This document shows, one piece after another, positions 1 to 13,300 of a stretch of 64,000 nt of DNA. The number at the start of each line of letters is the position of its first letter. Positions within the stretch are counted from its first letter, which is position 1. A program made the translations under genes and the position numbers. Source of the stretch: Cucumis sativus (taxonomy: Eukaryota > Streptophyta > Magnoliopsida > Cucurbitales > Cucurbitaceae); assembly GCF_000004075.3 (NCBI RefSeq), contig NC_026656.2, forward strand, positions 18,672,607 to 18,736,606, written 5' to 3'. The notes beneath the pieces are model-generated. The model saw only the letters and a program-made list of their open reading frames with translations. It did not search any database and was not told where the DNA came from.

Positions 1-366
1 ACCGTTTCAACATAATACAAATCTCATGCAATCTATCTCAATTCGGTTCGGTTTGGTTTTCAAATATTTTATGAACCCTTTCAATATATATATATATATA
101 TATATACATCTTACATCACAAATGGATAAAAAAAATTACTATTTTACTTTACATGTACTTTAGTTTATGCGCCACATCATCAACAAGAATTAAGTAATTG
201 AATAAAAAAGACTAAAAGTAAATATTTTGAATTCGGTAAGAAAAAATAAATATTAAAAGAAGGGGAATCGGAGCACTAAATTTCGGCTACAAAATAACAC
301 GAAAATGTGAAGGATAAATGTATATATATATTTTTTAAAAATAAAAAAATAAAAGGTGGCATGTGA

Positions 367-372
367 CACGTG
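367..372. promoter_or_regulatory. G-box / ABRE core
   Basis: CACGTG sits inside an ACACGTGGC context, the classic abscisic-acid response element bound by bZIP factors. The surrounding 100 bases are GC-rich compared with their flanks. No gene start is seen nearby, so the target may lie outside the window to the left, or the match may be chance. Confidence 0.35.
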
Positions 373-2197
373 GCAAGTTAGGTTGTTTCCTTCTGACAGC
401 GTGGACATCGTTCGGCGTGGGACCCCGTCGGTAGTCAAGGCAGCCGCGTTTTCACTCTTTTGACTCTCTTTTTTTTTTTTCTTTTTTCCCCTAAATATTT
501 ATTCAAATTATACTCCAAATTTCTTTTTCCTACACTTTCAAAAGTTATTTTATATATAAATAAAGTACTCTTTTATGGTCAATTGTAAATGGAGGAAAAT
601 GGTTTAGTATAATGTTTTCACTGTCCGTTTATTTTCCGAAAGTTGTAATAATATTCTTAATTCTTATCACTTACCTATGACTTTTGTTTCTAATCATATT
701 CCTTTTCATTTAAAGTATTAATCAAATATTTTAATATATAATTTCCTTCATAATAATTTGTACACTCTGTCAGGAGAAAGAAAGAAAAGATAAAAAGGGA
801 TGGAATGCCATCCCCTGTCTAAACCCATATTGTTATGATGATAATGTATTTACATTTCATATTTTATTGTATAGTGACTTTAGCTGCTTCCTTTTGTCTC
901 AACTATATTATATATCTAAATATTTGGGCTACATGTACATTCGTTGTTCTCTTCCCATTTGGATCTATTTGATAAGGTACTTACACTTGGTCTTATATTT
1001 TTAGAACTATTATCTAAAATTTTTAACAGTAATTTTTCAAATACCGTGGATAAATTAATTAGTAATAATTTATATTTATATTTAAGAGTAGATGAAAAAA
1101 AAAAAGAAAGAAACTAATTCATTTTGAAATGGATAAACCATAAACTATGAAAGAATATAAAAATAAATAAAGACTGAAGTGTATACTTTTTAGATTGAAA
1201 ACAAAACTTATATTAAACATTCTAAATAAATAAAATAGTGTAAAGATACACGTGTTAAATTGAAAATAATTTGTTTAACTAGATGAATCTCAACTTTTGA
1301 TAGAGATGATCATGTGGAGGATTTGTAGATATTATTTTAAGAGAGATATATTTTATACATTATTGTTTTTATGAATTTGATTATGAGATTTGAAACAGGG
1401 TGTTTTAGGATAATGTGAAGTACTAATAATACTAAACTACGATATTGTTAATTACAAAATAAATGGTTGTTTACTTGATCAATTACCCTAACAAATTCAA
1501 AAATAATAATAATTAAGATTGATATTGATACCATTTTCTTCCAACCCATTCTCTGTTTTCTAATAGTGCTTTGAAGCCGCACATATAGAATATGAAAAAA
1601 TGAACATTTTTCTAAACAGGAAAGTGTTAAATAAAAAATATGAACCATGTTTCTTATTAACAGTTATTGTTACTATTAAATGCCTTTTATTTGGTTTTTC
1701 TTTCTCTTCCTATTAATTCTTCTAACTGTATTATTACTAATTCAATATTGGGTTTGATGTGCATTTCTACGACTTTTTCTGGAGCGACTCCCTTCTTTGT
1801 ATTCGTTATTAAAAATATAAACCTATCACAAAATAAAACAAATTATGTATATCGACTATGTCAAAAAATATAAAATAAGTAATTTTGATATGAAATTGAA
1901 TATCATATATTTTATTTTGAACAAGATTATAGGGTAAAATAAATATTTTATTAATCGAACTAATGTAATATTAGGTATTTCTTGTTTTACTAACCTAACT
2001 TAAGTAATTTATAATAAAATTTGACTAATTTGGTAACTGTATATTTTTTTTCTCTTAATTATATGTATATAGAAATTAGAATGAGTCAATTAGAATTGTA
2101 AATATGACTTTAGAAATAAAAGCGCACATCAGGTTGTATATGGGCCTTTACGAAAGCAACTTGTTTGGGCTCCGTCCATCAAAGTTCAACATTCCAG

Positions 2198-2356
2198 CAC
2201 GTGGATATATTCTCCACCGGCCACTATCGCACGTGCCTATTCGATATTCCGGCGAGCCACCGATGGCGATGGCGCCGACCAACGTTTAGTCACCTCCGCC
2301 GTCATCATAGCCGGAAACTTCCCCATAATTGCCAAAGAGAAAGTTCCGGCACGTGT
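2198..2356. promoter_or_regulatory. Cluster of three G-boxes upstream of the UPF0114 gene
   Basis: Perfect CACGTG hexamers lie at 2198-2203, 2230-2235 and 2351-2356, about 220-380 bases before the start codon at 2577. G-boxes are targets of bHLH (PIF) and bZIP (HY5, ABF) factors and are common in promoters of light-regulated plastid genes. Three in 160 bases is far above chance for such AT-rich DNA. Light or ABA control of the downstream gene is inference. Confidence 0.5.
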
Positions 2357-2576
2357 GCGGCTCTAAACGCAGCTGGACCCACAAAAAGTTGAATTCCATT
2401 TCGCCACTTCATCCAACGTGGAAATTCAAAGCTCACATCTCCAAGTAAAAGGAAAACCGGCGTGTCAAATCTTCACGTCCGGACAAATTCCGGCCAAAAT
2501 ATGCTGCGAATCTTCCTTCTTTACTTGGTATTAATAAAACTCACCTAATTTCGTTCATAAACAAATACAAAGAACA

Positions 2577-3808
2577 ATGGCAGCCACTAGATTTGTGCAG
2601 CGAGTTCGGCCGGCCGCCGCTGTGTCCGCCTCTTCCTCTTCTTCGTCTCCATCGTCGATGACGAACGTGAGGGTTTTGGGAAAAACAGGGTTAAATTTGA
2701 ACAATGGCGAACGGTTAATTACTTCTGGAGGGGACGAGAGGAGGCAGTTAGTCACCGTGAAGGCGGCGGCAGCGACGGCGGCTCCCAAAACTGTGGAAAC
2801 TAAAACCGGAGAATTGGATTTGGGTTCTTTAGTGGCGAATCTCCTCATTCAATTGAAGAATACCTTGGGGAAGACGAAGATTAAGAAGGGAGAGATTCAG
2901 AAGTTCATCGAAAAGGTATTCAATTACATTAAACGTCACAGATGTAGAATTTACTAAAGTCTGATCGAAGTTTATGAATTTCTTCAGATAATAATCGACT
3001 GTCGGTTCTTCACATTGTTAGCCGTCTCCGGATCTTTAATGGGTTCGATACTCTGTTATATTGAGGTGACCGACGCCGGCTACTTGTAGAACTCATTTTC
3101 TTTCCAATACTTCTCTTGTTTTTTCCCAATTTTAACTACTCTGTTTTGAAATATTCAGGGGAGTTTCATTGTTGTGGAGTCATATCTGCAGTATTTCCAC
3201 GGTCTTTCACAGAGAACGGACCAAACTCACACAGTGGAGCTTCTAATCGAGGCCTTAGGTAACTTTTGTACAGAAATTCAAATGCGATGATTGTATTTCT
3301 CCGATTGATTTGTTAACTAAATGCAATTTAAATTTCTCTTGCAGATATGTTCCTCGTCGGAACAGCTCTGATTGTTTTTGGGATCGGATTGTTTGCAATG
3401 TTCGTGGGATCGGAGAAGATGAAGGATAAAAACCAGAAATGGAGTTCTAGGTCGAATTTGTTCGGTTTGTTCTACATGAAGGTAAATTAGGGAAAACATA
3501 AACAAAAACTTAAACCCAACCCCAACACAATGAATTATTTTGTTAATGCTTTTGGTCTGAACTGAATCATTTCTCAGAAAATTCCGACGTGGGTAGAAAT
3601 GGAATCAATGTCAGCTGCGAAATCGAAGATTGGACATGCGGTGATGATGATACTGCAAGTGGGTGTGTTAGAAAAGTTCAAGAATATACCATTGAGCTCT
3701 GCCGTCGATCTGGCATGTTTCGCAGCCGCCGTACTGATTTCCTCCGCCTCCATCTTCTTCCTCTCTAAACTCAACGTGGGAGGAGGCGGCAGCAGCGGTT
3801 TCAAGTGA
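2577..3808 (+). CDS. Chloroplast UPF0114 (YqhA-like) membrane protein
   Basis: Five coding exons, 2577-2915, 2988-3065, 3159-3258, 3345-3481 and 3578-3808, join in frame to a 294-residue protein with GT-AG borders throughout. The first about 60 residues are rich in Ala, Ser and Arg and lack acidic residues early, as in a plastid transit peptide. The rest matches UPF0114: a first membrane segment that runs across exons 2-3 (around FFTLLAVSGSLMGSILCYIE), a second in exon 4 (LVGTALIVFGIGLFAMFVG) and a last one near the C-terminus. Plant members are plastid-targeted and the bacterial relatives are small inner-membrane proteins. The molecular role is not established. The start at 2577 is the first ATG of the transit-like sequence. 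Family assignment is firm; location is inferred. Confidence 0.92.
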
Positions 3809-4425
3809 ACCATGCGCGGTGCTTCCTTGTTCATTGACATCCACAAATTTATGTAAACTTTTGGAAGTTTAGACTTTTTGGGAGAGAGATATTACCAAAA
3901 TTCTTTTACTTACTAATTTAATCTTCTTCTTCTTTTTGTTTCCAAAATGGTAACATATACCAATTTGTATAACACAATTGATTGTACTATATTCAATTTT
4001 TACGTATTTAATAGTTAAAGTTACTATTTTTTCATGATACTTTTTAATTCGTAACATATTAGTAAACAATATTCAATCCATAAAATAAAATTAATTATAA
4101 CAAAACACTTAATAGTGATTTGGAATGTTAATAGAAAGTGGTATAAGAAAAAGGAAAGAAAGATAGATATAGACAAGTTTTATGAACAAAATGAGAATTA
4201 GGAATGAAATTATCCTTAAACCCTTATATGGTTCTTTTCTAGAGGAATTTCATCACCTTCAATCAAAACAACCTTCCAATGTAATAAAACTCGAAGTTCC
4301 CAAAGTGTACCAAAACAAAAAGTTTGTCATACATCAAATTTCAATTATCCTTACTCTTACGAGTGTAAAAATATGGATTGAACCCGAATAAGCAGGACTA
4401 CCGAATACGTATTATAAAGGTAAAA

Positions 4426-4937
4426 TTGAGTTGGGTTAGGTTAAAATATGGATTGAGTTTGATTGAAAAAATTAAAATTTGTAATTGTTGAAAATTCAGT
4501 TCAACCTAACCTAACTAGAATTAATATAATATATATATAATAAAATAGAATAAAAAAAATTAGGTCAAGGTCTTCCTGCCCCTTTGCACACCCCATCACA
4601 ACCTTCTTTTTTTATTTTTCTCTTCCATCTCACTCTCACTTCAGTCTTCGATCTTCTCCCTCACAGTCCATCTTTGTTTCTGACTCCTCTTCGGTCTTAT
4701 TTGGTTGTCTCCATTATTAGATCTCATCTTCGTCGTCTCCTCGATCATCTTTGTCATCGTCGTCAGATCTCATCTTCTCCATTAGAAAGTAGAAACGAAA
4801 AGAAAATACAACCCTAAACCCAATCCAACCTAACCCATATTTCACGGGTTGAGTTGGAAACTAAATTCGAGTAGCCAACCCATATAACCCGAAAAATATG
4901 GGTTGGGTTGAGAAAGTCTCCCAACCAAACTCAACCC
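4426..4937. repeat. Possible non-autonomous DNA transposon with repeated GGGTTGG-type subterminal motifs
   Basis: Both ends carry many copies of a GGGTTGGGTTGAG-like motif in opposite orientations: on the left around 4426-4460 as TTGAGTTGGGTTAGG, on the right around 4805-4937 as CCAACC and CAACCC. A clear inverted repeat at 4876-4911 pairs CCAACCCATAT with its complement. Dense short subterminal repeats are typical of plant hAT-type elements. I cannot see an unambiguous target-site duplication or a transposase fragment, so the borders are approximate. Confidence 0.35.
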
Positions 4938-5119
4938 GTAGTTAATCTATTGAAAAACGAAACAAAGAGAGAGAAAATTTGAATGATTCAAAAACTTAAT
5001 TATTAAATCAAGAACATTTTAGAATAATGATACAAAATCTTGATTTATGTGTCATTCACATGTTTTGCTTTACAATAATTGCAAATGAAATTTGTGATTT
5101 AGATCACATTTGTTGGGAT

Positions 5120-5161
5120 TGGGCCATAAAGCCCAAGGGCCAGGCTTAGGGACAATGGGCT
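5120..5161. promoter_or_regulatory. Site II (TGGGCC/T) cluster in the MED18 promoter
   Basis: TGGGCC at 5120-5125, its reverse form AGCCCA at 5130-5135 and TGGGCT at 5156-5161 lie about 200-240 bases before the MED18 start codon. Clustered TGGGCY elements bind TCP factors and are typical of plant housekeeping promoters, which fits a general transcription subunit. Confidence 0.55.
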
Positions 5162-5360
5162 TGATCTTTAACAAACAGTTCGATGTGGCTATGAGATCGA
5201 GACTCGAGAGTAGGATTTGGAAGAACCCTCCATTCATCGTTGGTTCAAACTTTGAACTTGAAGGCAGTGGAAGTGGAGATACAGCTTGGAATTTGAAGCT
5301 TCGGGATATGCCCATGATTTCAAACTGAACCAAATCCAAGTGGCCGCAGCTTAGACTTCA

Positions 5361-7298
5361 ATGGAGTGTGTGGTTCAGGGCATAATTGAAACCCAGGCAA
5401 GTTCCTTTTTCCTTTTCATTTCTGATTAATTTTCTTCTAGGTTTTCCGTTTTACCAAGTATAATTCATCTATTCTTGAAATCTACTCAACCCTTTTATTC
5501 GTTCTCTTCATAAGATCTTGAAATAATAAGCACTTATGTTCTAGTTGACCCTTGAATCAATGTCTTCCTGCATTCTGCTAATGCTCGCCATTCTTTATGA
5601 CTATTATCTGTTATTGTCTACCACTTTCAATGAAGGTTACTTTTTCCCTTGGTATTCCTTACTTGACAGTAGCAAGAAGTTTTGTGCTTTCGACTTTTAT
5701 TCTTGACAGTTTGATTCTGCAGCACGTTGAAGCCCTTGAGATACTTCTTCAAGGTATTTGCGGCGTTCCTAGAGAAAGATTGAGGCTCCATGAAATATGC
5801 CTAAAAAGTGGACCTAGCCTAGGTATCCTTGTTTTTCTTTATCCTATTATTTCATATTTTGCATTCTTACCATCTGATGGTACTTTTAAGTTTTATACTA
5901 GTTTTTTTTTTTTTAACCCCTGATTTCGTTAGCTAGGGTTTGATTATATAATATTTAAATTTATCTTAATCCCTCATAAGCTTTTTGGTCAATGGGTGAT
6001 TTAATTGAGTGATTGATACAAGTAGCATTTCTCCAAGTAAAATGGAGGTTGTAGTTTGCTTTTATAATACAATGTCTTATTTCGTAATCAATCAGCATGA
6101 TTTTAGGTGCTGTAGCATCTGAGGTTCGGATCTTATGCGACCTTGAGCAAGCTGAACCGACATGGTATAATTTGATATTTTGTAGTAATGGTGTGTTGTT
6201 TACTTTGGACTTGAAGCCTAGTGAACTAATGAGAACTGTCTCCATGAGTTTTTAGGACGGTTAAACATATTGGAGGGGCAATTAGAGGTGCAGGTGCTGA
6301 ACAACTCTCTGTTCTGGTTAGGACAATGGTAGAAAGCAAAGTTAGCAAGAATGTGCTTCGTTTATTCTATGCACTTGGCTATAAGTTAGATCATGAGCTG
6401 CTGAGAGTTGGTTTTGCCTTCCGCTTCCATCGGGGTGCCCACATAACAGTGACAGTTTCATCAGTTAATAAGATGTTAAAGCTACATTCGACTGATGAGG
6501 CTGTACCTGTAACGCCTGGTATACAGCTGGTGGAAGTGACAGCCCCAGCAACTTCTGATAACTATTCTGAAGTAGCCGGGGCAGTGTCGACTTTCTGTGA
6601 ATATCTTGCACCGTAAGTACTTCTATTGTTAATGAACAATTTCAGTTGATGCATATTCAACAACCTATGAACACTGGAGCTTGATGTTGATTTGAGAAAA
6701 CCCTCCTTATGTATAGTATATGTGTGTCATCTAACCTAATTTGAACATGAAACGATTCACAATTATCAATCACAATTTGTATGCTGATTGAATTGTTTTT
6801 TGACCTCGGTCAGTGTTTAGAAAACCCACTGAGGCCCCTTAATGAAGCCCACTTAAGGGGTGCACGTCAATGTCTTAAACCTGATTTCCTACCTTCTTTT
6901 TTGTGTACCATGCAAGAATATTCTTACCATCTTCACTAGAAGCTCTATTTTTTCTGAACGTTTTATCATCCCATTAATCATCATGCTATTTTTCTTCATA
7001 CGCTATCTTTTTTTAGAGAATACTGACCAGGGCAAAAATAGAGATGAATGAAGTTAAAATGAATTGTTGTATTTCTGCCTTCTGGTATATAGAACGAATT
7101 AGAGATCAAATCCCAAATGTGCATGTCTTTAGCTTACTGTTTGTACTTTCTAAAGAGCGACAAAATCAATCTTTCTTCCTCTTTTACTTGTACAGGCTGC
7201 TGCATTTGTCGAAACCAGGAATATCCACAGGTGTTGTTCCTACTGCTGCGGCAGCTGCAGCCTCTCTTCTATCTGATGGGGCAGGAACAACAATGTAG
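5361..7298 (+). CDS. MED18: Mediator of RNA polymerase II transcription subunit 18
   Basis: Five exons (5361-5396, 5723-5822, 6107-6164, 6256-6612, 7196-7298) give 217 residues, the usual length for plant MED18. The protein starts MECVVQGIIETQ, continues with the HVEALEILLQG segment and ends with an alanine-rich tail followed by SLLSDGAGTTM, all features of the plant family. MED18 belongs to the Mediator head module and links transcription factors to RNA polymerase II. In Arabidopsis it affects flowering time, immunity and termination. Intron 1 has a GC donor (CAG followed by GCAAGT) rather than GT; exon 2 starts after a normal AG and the peptide across this junction matches the family. The upstream Site II motifs suit constitutive expression. 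Confidence 0.96.
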
Positions 7299-10200
7299 AT
7301 GGTTCGTTACAATGGTTGAACACTGACTGTTTTCTTTGCATTTGAAGTTCTTGATCCATCCCTTTCTGAGCTTGAAGGTTCTCTTGGTATAGATATGGTG
7401 GCAGTAAGTTCTGCTGAAGTTTAGGAGTTAACCAAAACTTAATCTAGAAATGATTTTCTATAGTTCCCATTGAGTTTAAAGTAGCAGCTAGGCTGTAGCA
7501 TATCTCTTTGATATCTTCAAAGAATGAAGCTTATATTTACGTAAATATCTTCAACTACCAGATCTACTCCACCTGTTCAGAATTCTTTTTATCTAAATGA
7601 TTGAAGAATTATATCGCATTTTGGATTTAGGAATTTTCCAGTGTACATAATCTTATTCATGAGTTGTAAAGGAAAATTTTGAATGTTTGGTTGTGATAGT
7701 CTTAGGAGTTTTATTTTAAATTCAAAAATTGGATTCTAGTTTTAAGAAAACCTTTAAATTTGTTTCATCTATAAATCACAAAATTAGTCTTAATTATACT
7801 GCAATATTTTGTTAGTTATATTTATGAATATAACTTATGTCTAAAAAGAGCAAATTTGTAATTTATTCTAAAAATTTATATAATAATTATTTTGTATTGT
7901 TATATAAGTTACAATTAATATATATAATATAAAAAAAAATTAAGTCCATAATATGACCTATTGTATTTCTAATTTTTATATAATTACATTGAATGTAAAA
8001 TTCAAAAAATTGTTACATAAAATCAAAACAATATTTTTTCTTTTCAAAATCTACTTGTAATTTGATTGAATCTAAAAATATAAAATAAAATCTAGATTTC
8101 CTACTAAATTAAGTCGTAAAGTTTTAAAACTATCCCACAAACAAAATTGGAAACTAAAATATGAATGTCTGATTTTATATTTTTTAAAAAAGGGAATTTA
8201 ATTGAGAAAAATAGAAGCTGCAAAATAAGTCAAATTTGATTTTTTTTTCAAAAATAAAAGAAGCAAAGGGTGGAAGAAATTAAAAAAAGGAGGAGTTTGA
8301 AATGAAGAATTACTTTGGGTTTAAGTTTGAAAAAAAGTCTCAAAAGGCAATAAGTCAACATTTTAAATAAATTTTACTTCAAACCGTCACTATTGACATT
8401 GAAAAATCAAATGCCAACGCCAACCCACTCTTTTAACCAAATTTAATATAACTCTTTCTCCAACTATAATCTTTAACCCATACATTTCTTTCTTTCTTTC
8501 TCTGTGTTTTGTCAATTTTCAGTTCAGATTGACACCAAAACGCAAGAAATAGTCAGCATTAGGCCAAAGTTTATTTTCATATGAAAAAATAGATATACAT
8601 TTTAATAGTAAAGAATTATTTTTGGTTTGATGGAAAGGAAAAGAAAAATGTTAAAAAGGAGTTTGGAAGAGTCCAACAATTGGATGCCAACATGTAAACA
8701 AAAGTCAAAGAACTCGACAGTGCAATGATTTTTCTTTTCTAGTGGTAAATTTTGTTCTAAATTCAAAGTTTCTTAATCATCAATTAACTAAGATCCCTTC
8801 GACTTGGAATGGAACTTTATTGTTCGTAGAGGCAATGGGGTTCGAATCTTTTATCATCCACACCATTTTCCTTTAAGAATCTTTCAACTTTTTTTCCTGC
8901 TTCTTCGTTCCATTTCTCCACTTTTTACTAAAATCTTTCTGAAAATTGTTTATGTAACATTTTCCTTTCCTTCTCTTGTAATCGTTGAAGAAATCAATCT
9001 ATCTTTTCACTTCACCTGCCCACTTTCCCACTTTCGCTTTATCATCTTCTTCCTCCTCCTTCGCTCTTCTTTCCCCCTTTTTTCTTCTTGTAATTATAAG
9101 CATAACGCGCCATTCTAGGAAGAGAAATTATACATTATTTCATGGTTTTTTTTTTTATGCCTTTTTCTTCCTTTACGCTTTCTTCTCTTAGAACCCTTTT
9201 GGGGTTTATTGTCGTTGGGCAGAGTTTTAGGGGCCCCCACGTTCTGTATGTCTTCTAAGCATTGAATTCTTTGATTTTCCCCAACTGGGTTTGATGTTTC
9301 TTCGTCATTCCCTATTGGGTTTGGATTATAATCTTCTTTGACTTTGAATTTCTGAGAAAATCAACTTCTCAACCGATCTTTGCGTGTCTGCTTCGCCGTA
9401 TTTCTATTTGCTGATGTATGAATGTGGAGAATAGCTTTGGAACTTTTCTTTCCGTCTGTATTCTCTCAATTATTTTCACGCTCTTGGCTGCTTTTCTTTA
9501 CAAAAATTACTTGAAATTAAAAAATTATATCGCTCCCTTTTTTCCATCCCTGAATAGATTATTTGCTTACAAAGAATAAGAGAAAGGGGGAGGGGGTGTA
9601 AACGACTGAAATATTGGTTTATGTGATTACGGCGTAATTCTGGCTTTCTTTTAGCGAATTGGGATCTTTTCCTTATCTGGGTCTCTGCTACTTCCACCAT
9701 TTGTGCAGCTTCTTGATTGATTTCTGGAGGTAAGTTGCTGAACCCACTTTTTTATTCTCTTCCTATTTCCTTATCTAAAACTAATTGAATTTGAACCTTA
9801 GCTGAGCTGGAAGAATCTCTCTCTAATTACAGATGGTTTTTAGGGATGCGGTATTGTCTTTAGATGTCAAAACTTTTATTTTCAGGAGAATTCTTCTAGG
9901 GCAGGAGAAAGAATGGCTGTGTGTTGTTCTTATTTTATTTTCTTATTGGTTTAAAGGGTTGTATTGATTGGGTGATTAAGATTGGATGTTTCTACAACAA
10001 TGGATGAAAGTGTTTATATGATTGAAGGATGCTGTTTATTTGAGCCATTGGTGTTCCTTTTCAAGCGGTTTTTCCTTCTAATGTTCTTCAAGCATGTTAG
10101 ACATTGGTCTTTCCTTATTTTGTTTAAGGTTTAGAATGAATTTAATCCTCGTGTGTTTTGTTTCCTCTTTCCCTTTTGCGTCATATGTATAAGAGTCTTG

Positions 10201-10398
10201 GTATATACTAATTTAACCATTGCTCTGCTCCTTATATTCAATCTTTTGAGGATTGATGTAAAGCTGAAACTATCAATTAGAGGGATGTATTGGATGATCT
10301 ATGACTTCACTTATGTACTTCCCTTTCATCATTTTATTGGCTCCGGTTTTTCCCAGGTAAATTTTTTCATTGATCATGGACAGATAAGACTAAGCACC
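7299..10398. other. MED18 3' region, spacer and DA1 leader
   Basis: About 7300-8760 is AT-rich with no recognisable gene. From roughly 8800 the sequence becomes T- and TC-rich, as plant 5' leaders often are. The final part probably contains an untranslated-leader intron of DA1: a donor follows TTCTGGAG at about 9730 and an acceptor lies shortly before the start codon at 10399. Open frames in 8800-9190 are low-complexity Phe/Ser/Leu stretches and are not supported as genes. Confidence 0.5.
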
Positions 10399-13300
10399 AT
10401 GGGTTGGCTAAGCAAAATTTTAAAAGTTGGATCTGGTCATAGAATAGCTGAAAAGAATTACCAAGCAAACTATGAAGAAGATCCGAATTCTCATCTGCCC
10501 TCAACCTCTGAGGTGATGTAAACACTACTGGCAATCATCACTTTTTTGTTGCTACTTTTAGTTTCCAGAACAATTAGACATCATCGATCGTTTAACCAGT
10601 TATATGAAAAATCTTTAACCTTCAATGTTGAAACTTCTAAGTTGCCTTAAATCTTCAATCTTATTATTTCATCAATTTAACAAACTGTGGTGGGAACTCG
10701 AAAACAGGGTTTATGGTCAGAGAACGAGAATGAAGACATTGATCGTGCAATTGCAATATCACTTGTAGAAGAAAGTCAGAAGGCAAACAATGTAATTGGT
10801 GAGTGAAGTGTCTGTCAAATCTTGCTTCAATTACTATTCCAACGGCCATCTTACATTTCAAAAGAAATTATTGTTCATGTTCCTTATTCTTATTTACAAG
10901 AGAATATAGGATGCACAACCTTACTTGAATAGGATTTGTTCTAAGTCTGATATTTTAAGTACTGCACACGTTCTAGTTTGTTTCCAAGACAATTTGCATC
11001 ACAATTGCCGAATAGCAAAATGAATATCTGAAATATTAAGATACACAGTAAAGTGTTTTGTGGTGTTGCGGTCAAATGACATTAACTTCTCAAGCATTCA
11101 TATGTTTAAATATAGATATGTTGTATGCGACTCTTGATTATTTGTTGTAAGTAGGGACTTATACATGAGTTATTGAAACTTTTGATAGATCGTGATTATC
11201 AATTGGAAGAAGATGAACTTCTTGCCAAAGCAGTACAAGAAAGCCTCAATTTGGATTCTCCTCCACAATATACAAGTGGAAACATGTATCAACCTTATCT
11301 ACCTCAATATCAATTTGGTTCCAGGTACTAATGTTCATTTCCATCTCTAGCAAGAAGCTCTTATCTTTGTTTCTATTAGTACTTTTTTGAAGCTTCTCAG
11401 CTTTTGAGTCTATTTAATTTCTAAGAAAATAAAATCTTGAAACTTTTGGGCTACATTTTACAGTGTGAACCTTTTCTTTTCTTTGTTCAACGAATTTATT
11501 GTCAACTAACTGATGAGAAAAAGAAATATGACAGTATATTTTAACAAGTTTTGAATCTGGTTAGAATATGTGCTGGCTGCTATAATGAGATTGGCTATGG
11601 ACGTTACTTGAACTGCCTCAATGCATTTTGGCATCCAGAATGTTTCCGTTGTCGCGCTTGCAACCTCCCAATATCAGACTACGAGGTGAAAATTCTTTTC
11701 TACATCATTCCAGAGCTAAAAGTATTTTTCTTGGCTCTCTCTTACAAGACATGATCCTTTTTTTCTTATAGTTTTCTACTTCTGGGAATTTTCCATACCA
11801 TAAATCTTGCTACAAGGAGAATTATCACCCAAAATGTGATGTTTGCAAGCACTTTGTAAGTACTTTTTCCGGTCCATAATCTCTAACTTGTAACTGAGGT
11901 GCTTTCTTATACTGCTTTCTGATTTAATGAGGTTGTCTGGGTAAAGAGTGAACATTCTGCATGTTGACGAAAGCATATCTTAGTCAATTAGCACGTTGTA
12001 ATGTTGGAGAGATTTCTATTGTGAAAAAGAAAATATCACGTTTACCATGAGTTGTGATGTTGTTTCTATGAATGGAATTAACATATACAGAGTATGTTTT
12101 TCATCAAATATCTACTTATAGTCAATTGGTGTTGGGATTTGGGATATGTGTCTCATGAACAGATTCCAACAAATCCTGCTGGTCTTATTGAATATAGGGC
12201 ACACCCTTTCTGGATCCAGAAATACTGTCCGTCTCATGAATATGATGGCACTCCTCGATGTTGCAGTTGCGAACGAATGGAGGTTAGTGGCATTTCATTT
12301 GGGTAAAGTGGTTAAATTTACAATTGAGACTTTCAAAATCATTTTGAAATATGCTTGTATTAATTCAAATCAATATCATTTTTAAGCATGATTTTTATAT
12401 AATCAAAATGGATTTTAAATGAATTTTGAAGTAATTTTTAACATGTCAAAAGTGCCCTTAGTCATTTTAGAAATCACTCTCAAGCAAATATGCTGTAAGT
12501 TCATCAAGAAAATCTTTGAACTCTTAGACCAAGTGTTGGATTTTTTGTATTTACCAGCCACAAGAGGTTAAGTATATTCCACTTCATGATGGTCGAAAGC
12601 TTTGCCTCGAGTGTCTCGACTCTACAATCATGGACACAAAAGAATGCCAACCTCTTTATCGTGATATACAAGAATTTTATGATGGTTTGAATATGAAAGT
12701 AGAGCAGGATGTTCCATTACTTTTGGTCGAAAGGCAAGCACTAAACGAAGCAAGAGAAGGAGAAAAACATGTAACTAAACAACCCCTTCTCAGCTGCAGT
12801 ATTTGATGTTGTCTGGTCATCTTTTAATTGCTAACCAGTCATTAAGACAGTACTGTGAATCTGTGTTGATTTTTCTCGTCCTTGCTAGGGCCATTATCAT
12901 ATCCCCGAGACAAGAGGACTGTGTCTTTCGGAGGAACAAACCATTAGCACTGTAAGAATTTCTTCCTCTCCACTCCCCTTTTGTCTTTCTTTTTTCCTTA
13001 GGTTATGAATCAAGCTCATTGATCAAATCCCAAAGGTATAATATTCCCTTTGCACCAAATAATAATAAAGAAACCCCCCAGAGATTTAACTCATCTTACT
13101 CACAGGTTTTAAGGCGGCCTAGATATGAAAGGGGAAATCGAGTATCGAGCACAATGTCGGAGCCCTACAAATTGACACGACATTGTGAGGTCACCGCAAT
13201 TCTCATTCTGTTTGGTCTTCCTAGGTATGTAATAATCTCCATTTCATTGTTTTAGTCTTGGTTGTTTGTTGAATGGAGTATTTAGTAGCTAAGTAACTTG

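Larger units (their letters stand above)
1..2576. other. AT-rich intergenic region with scattered promoter motifs
   Basis: No convincing coding exon is visible. Most of the stretch is AT-rich with short TA repeats (about 86-106). Two islands are richer in GC. Around 355-460 there is an ABRE-type G-box and nearby TTGAC W-box cores. Around 2160-2480 there are three perfect G-boxes, and this second island is probably the distal promoter of the plastid-protein gene that starts at 2577. The short open frames here have no family resemblance that I recognise. Confidence 0.6.
3809..5360. other. Intergenic region between UPF0114 gene and MED18
   Basis: AT-rich spacer holding a possible non-autonomous transposon (about 4426-4937, listed separately) and the MED18 promoter. 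A TC-rich stretch at 4590-4790 has an open frame, but its composition is low-complexity and it resembles a leader rather than a protein. The open frames just before 5361 in both strands overlap the MED18 promoter and leader and are not credible genes. Confidence 0.6.

Noticed and set aside
8829-8845. GGGTTCGAATC resembling a tRNA T-loop
   Set aside because: No matching acceptor stem, D-arm or anticodon arm could be seen around it.
8804-9191. Plus-strand open frames upstream of DA1
   Set aside because: Phe/Ser/Leu-rich low-complexity translation of a T-rich leader; no domain and no splice support.
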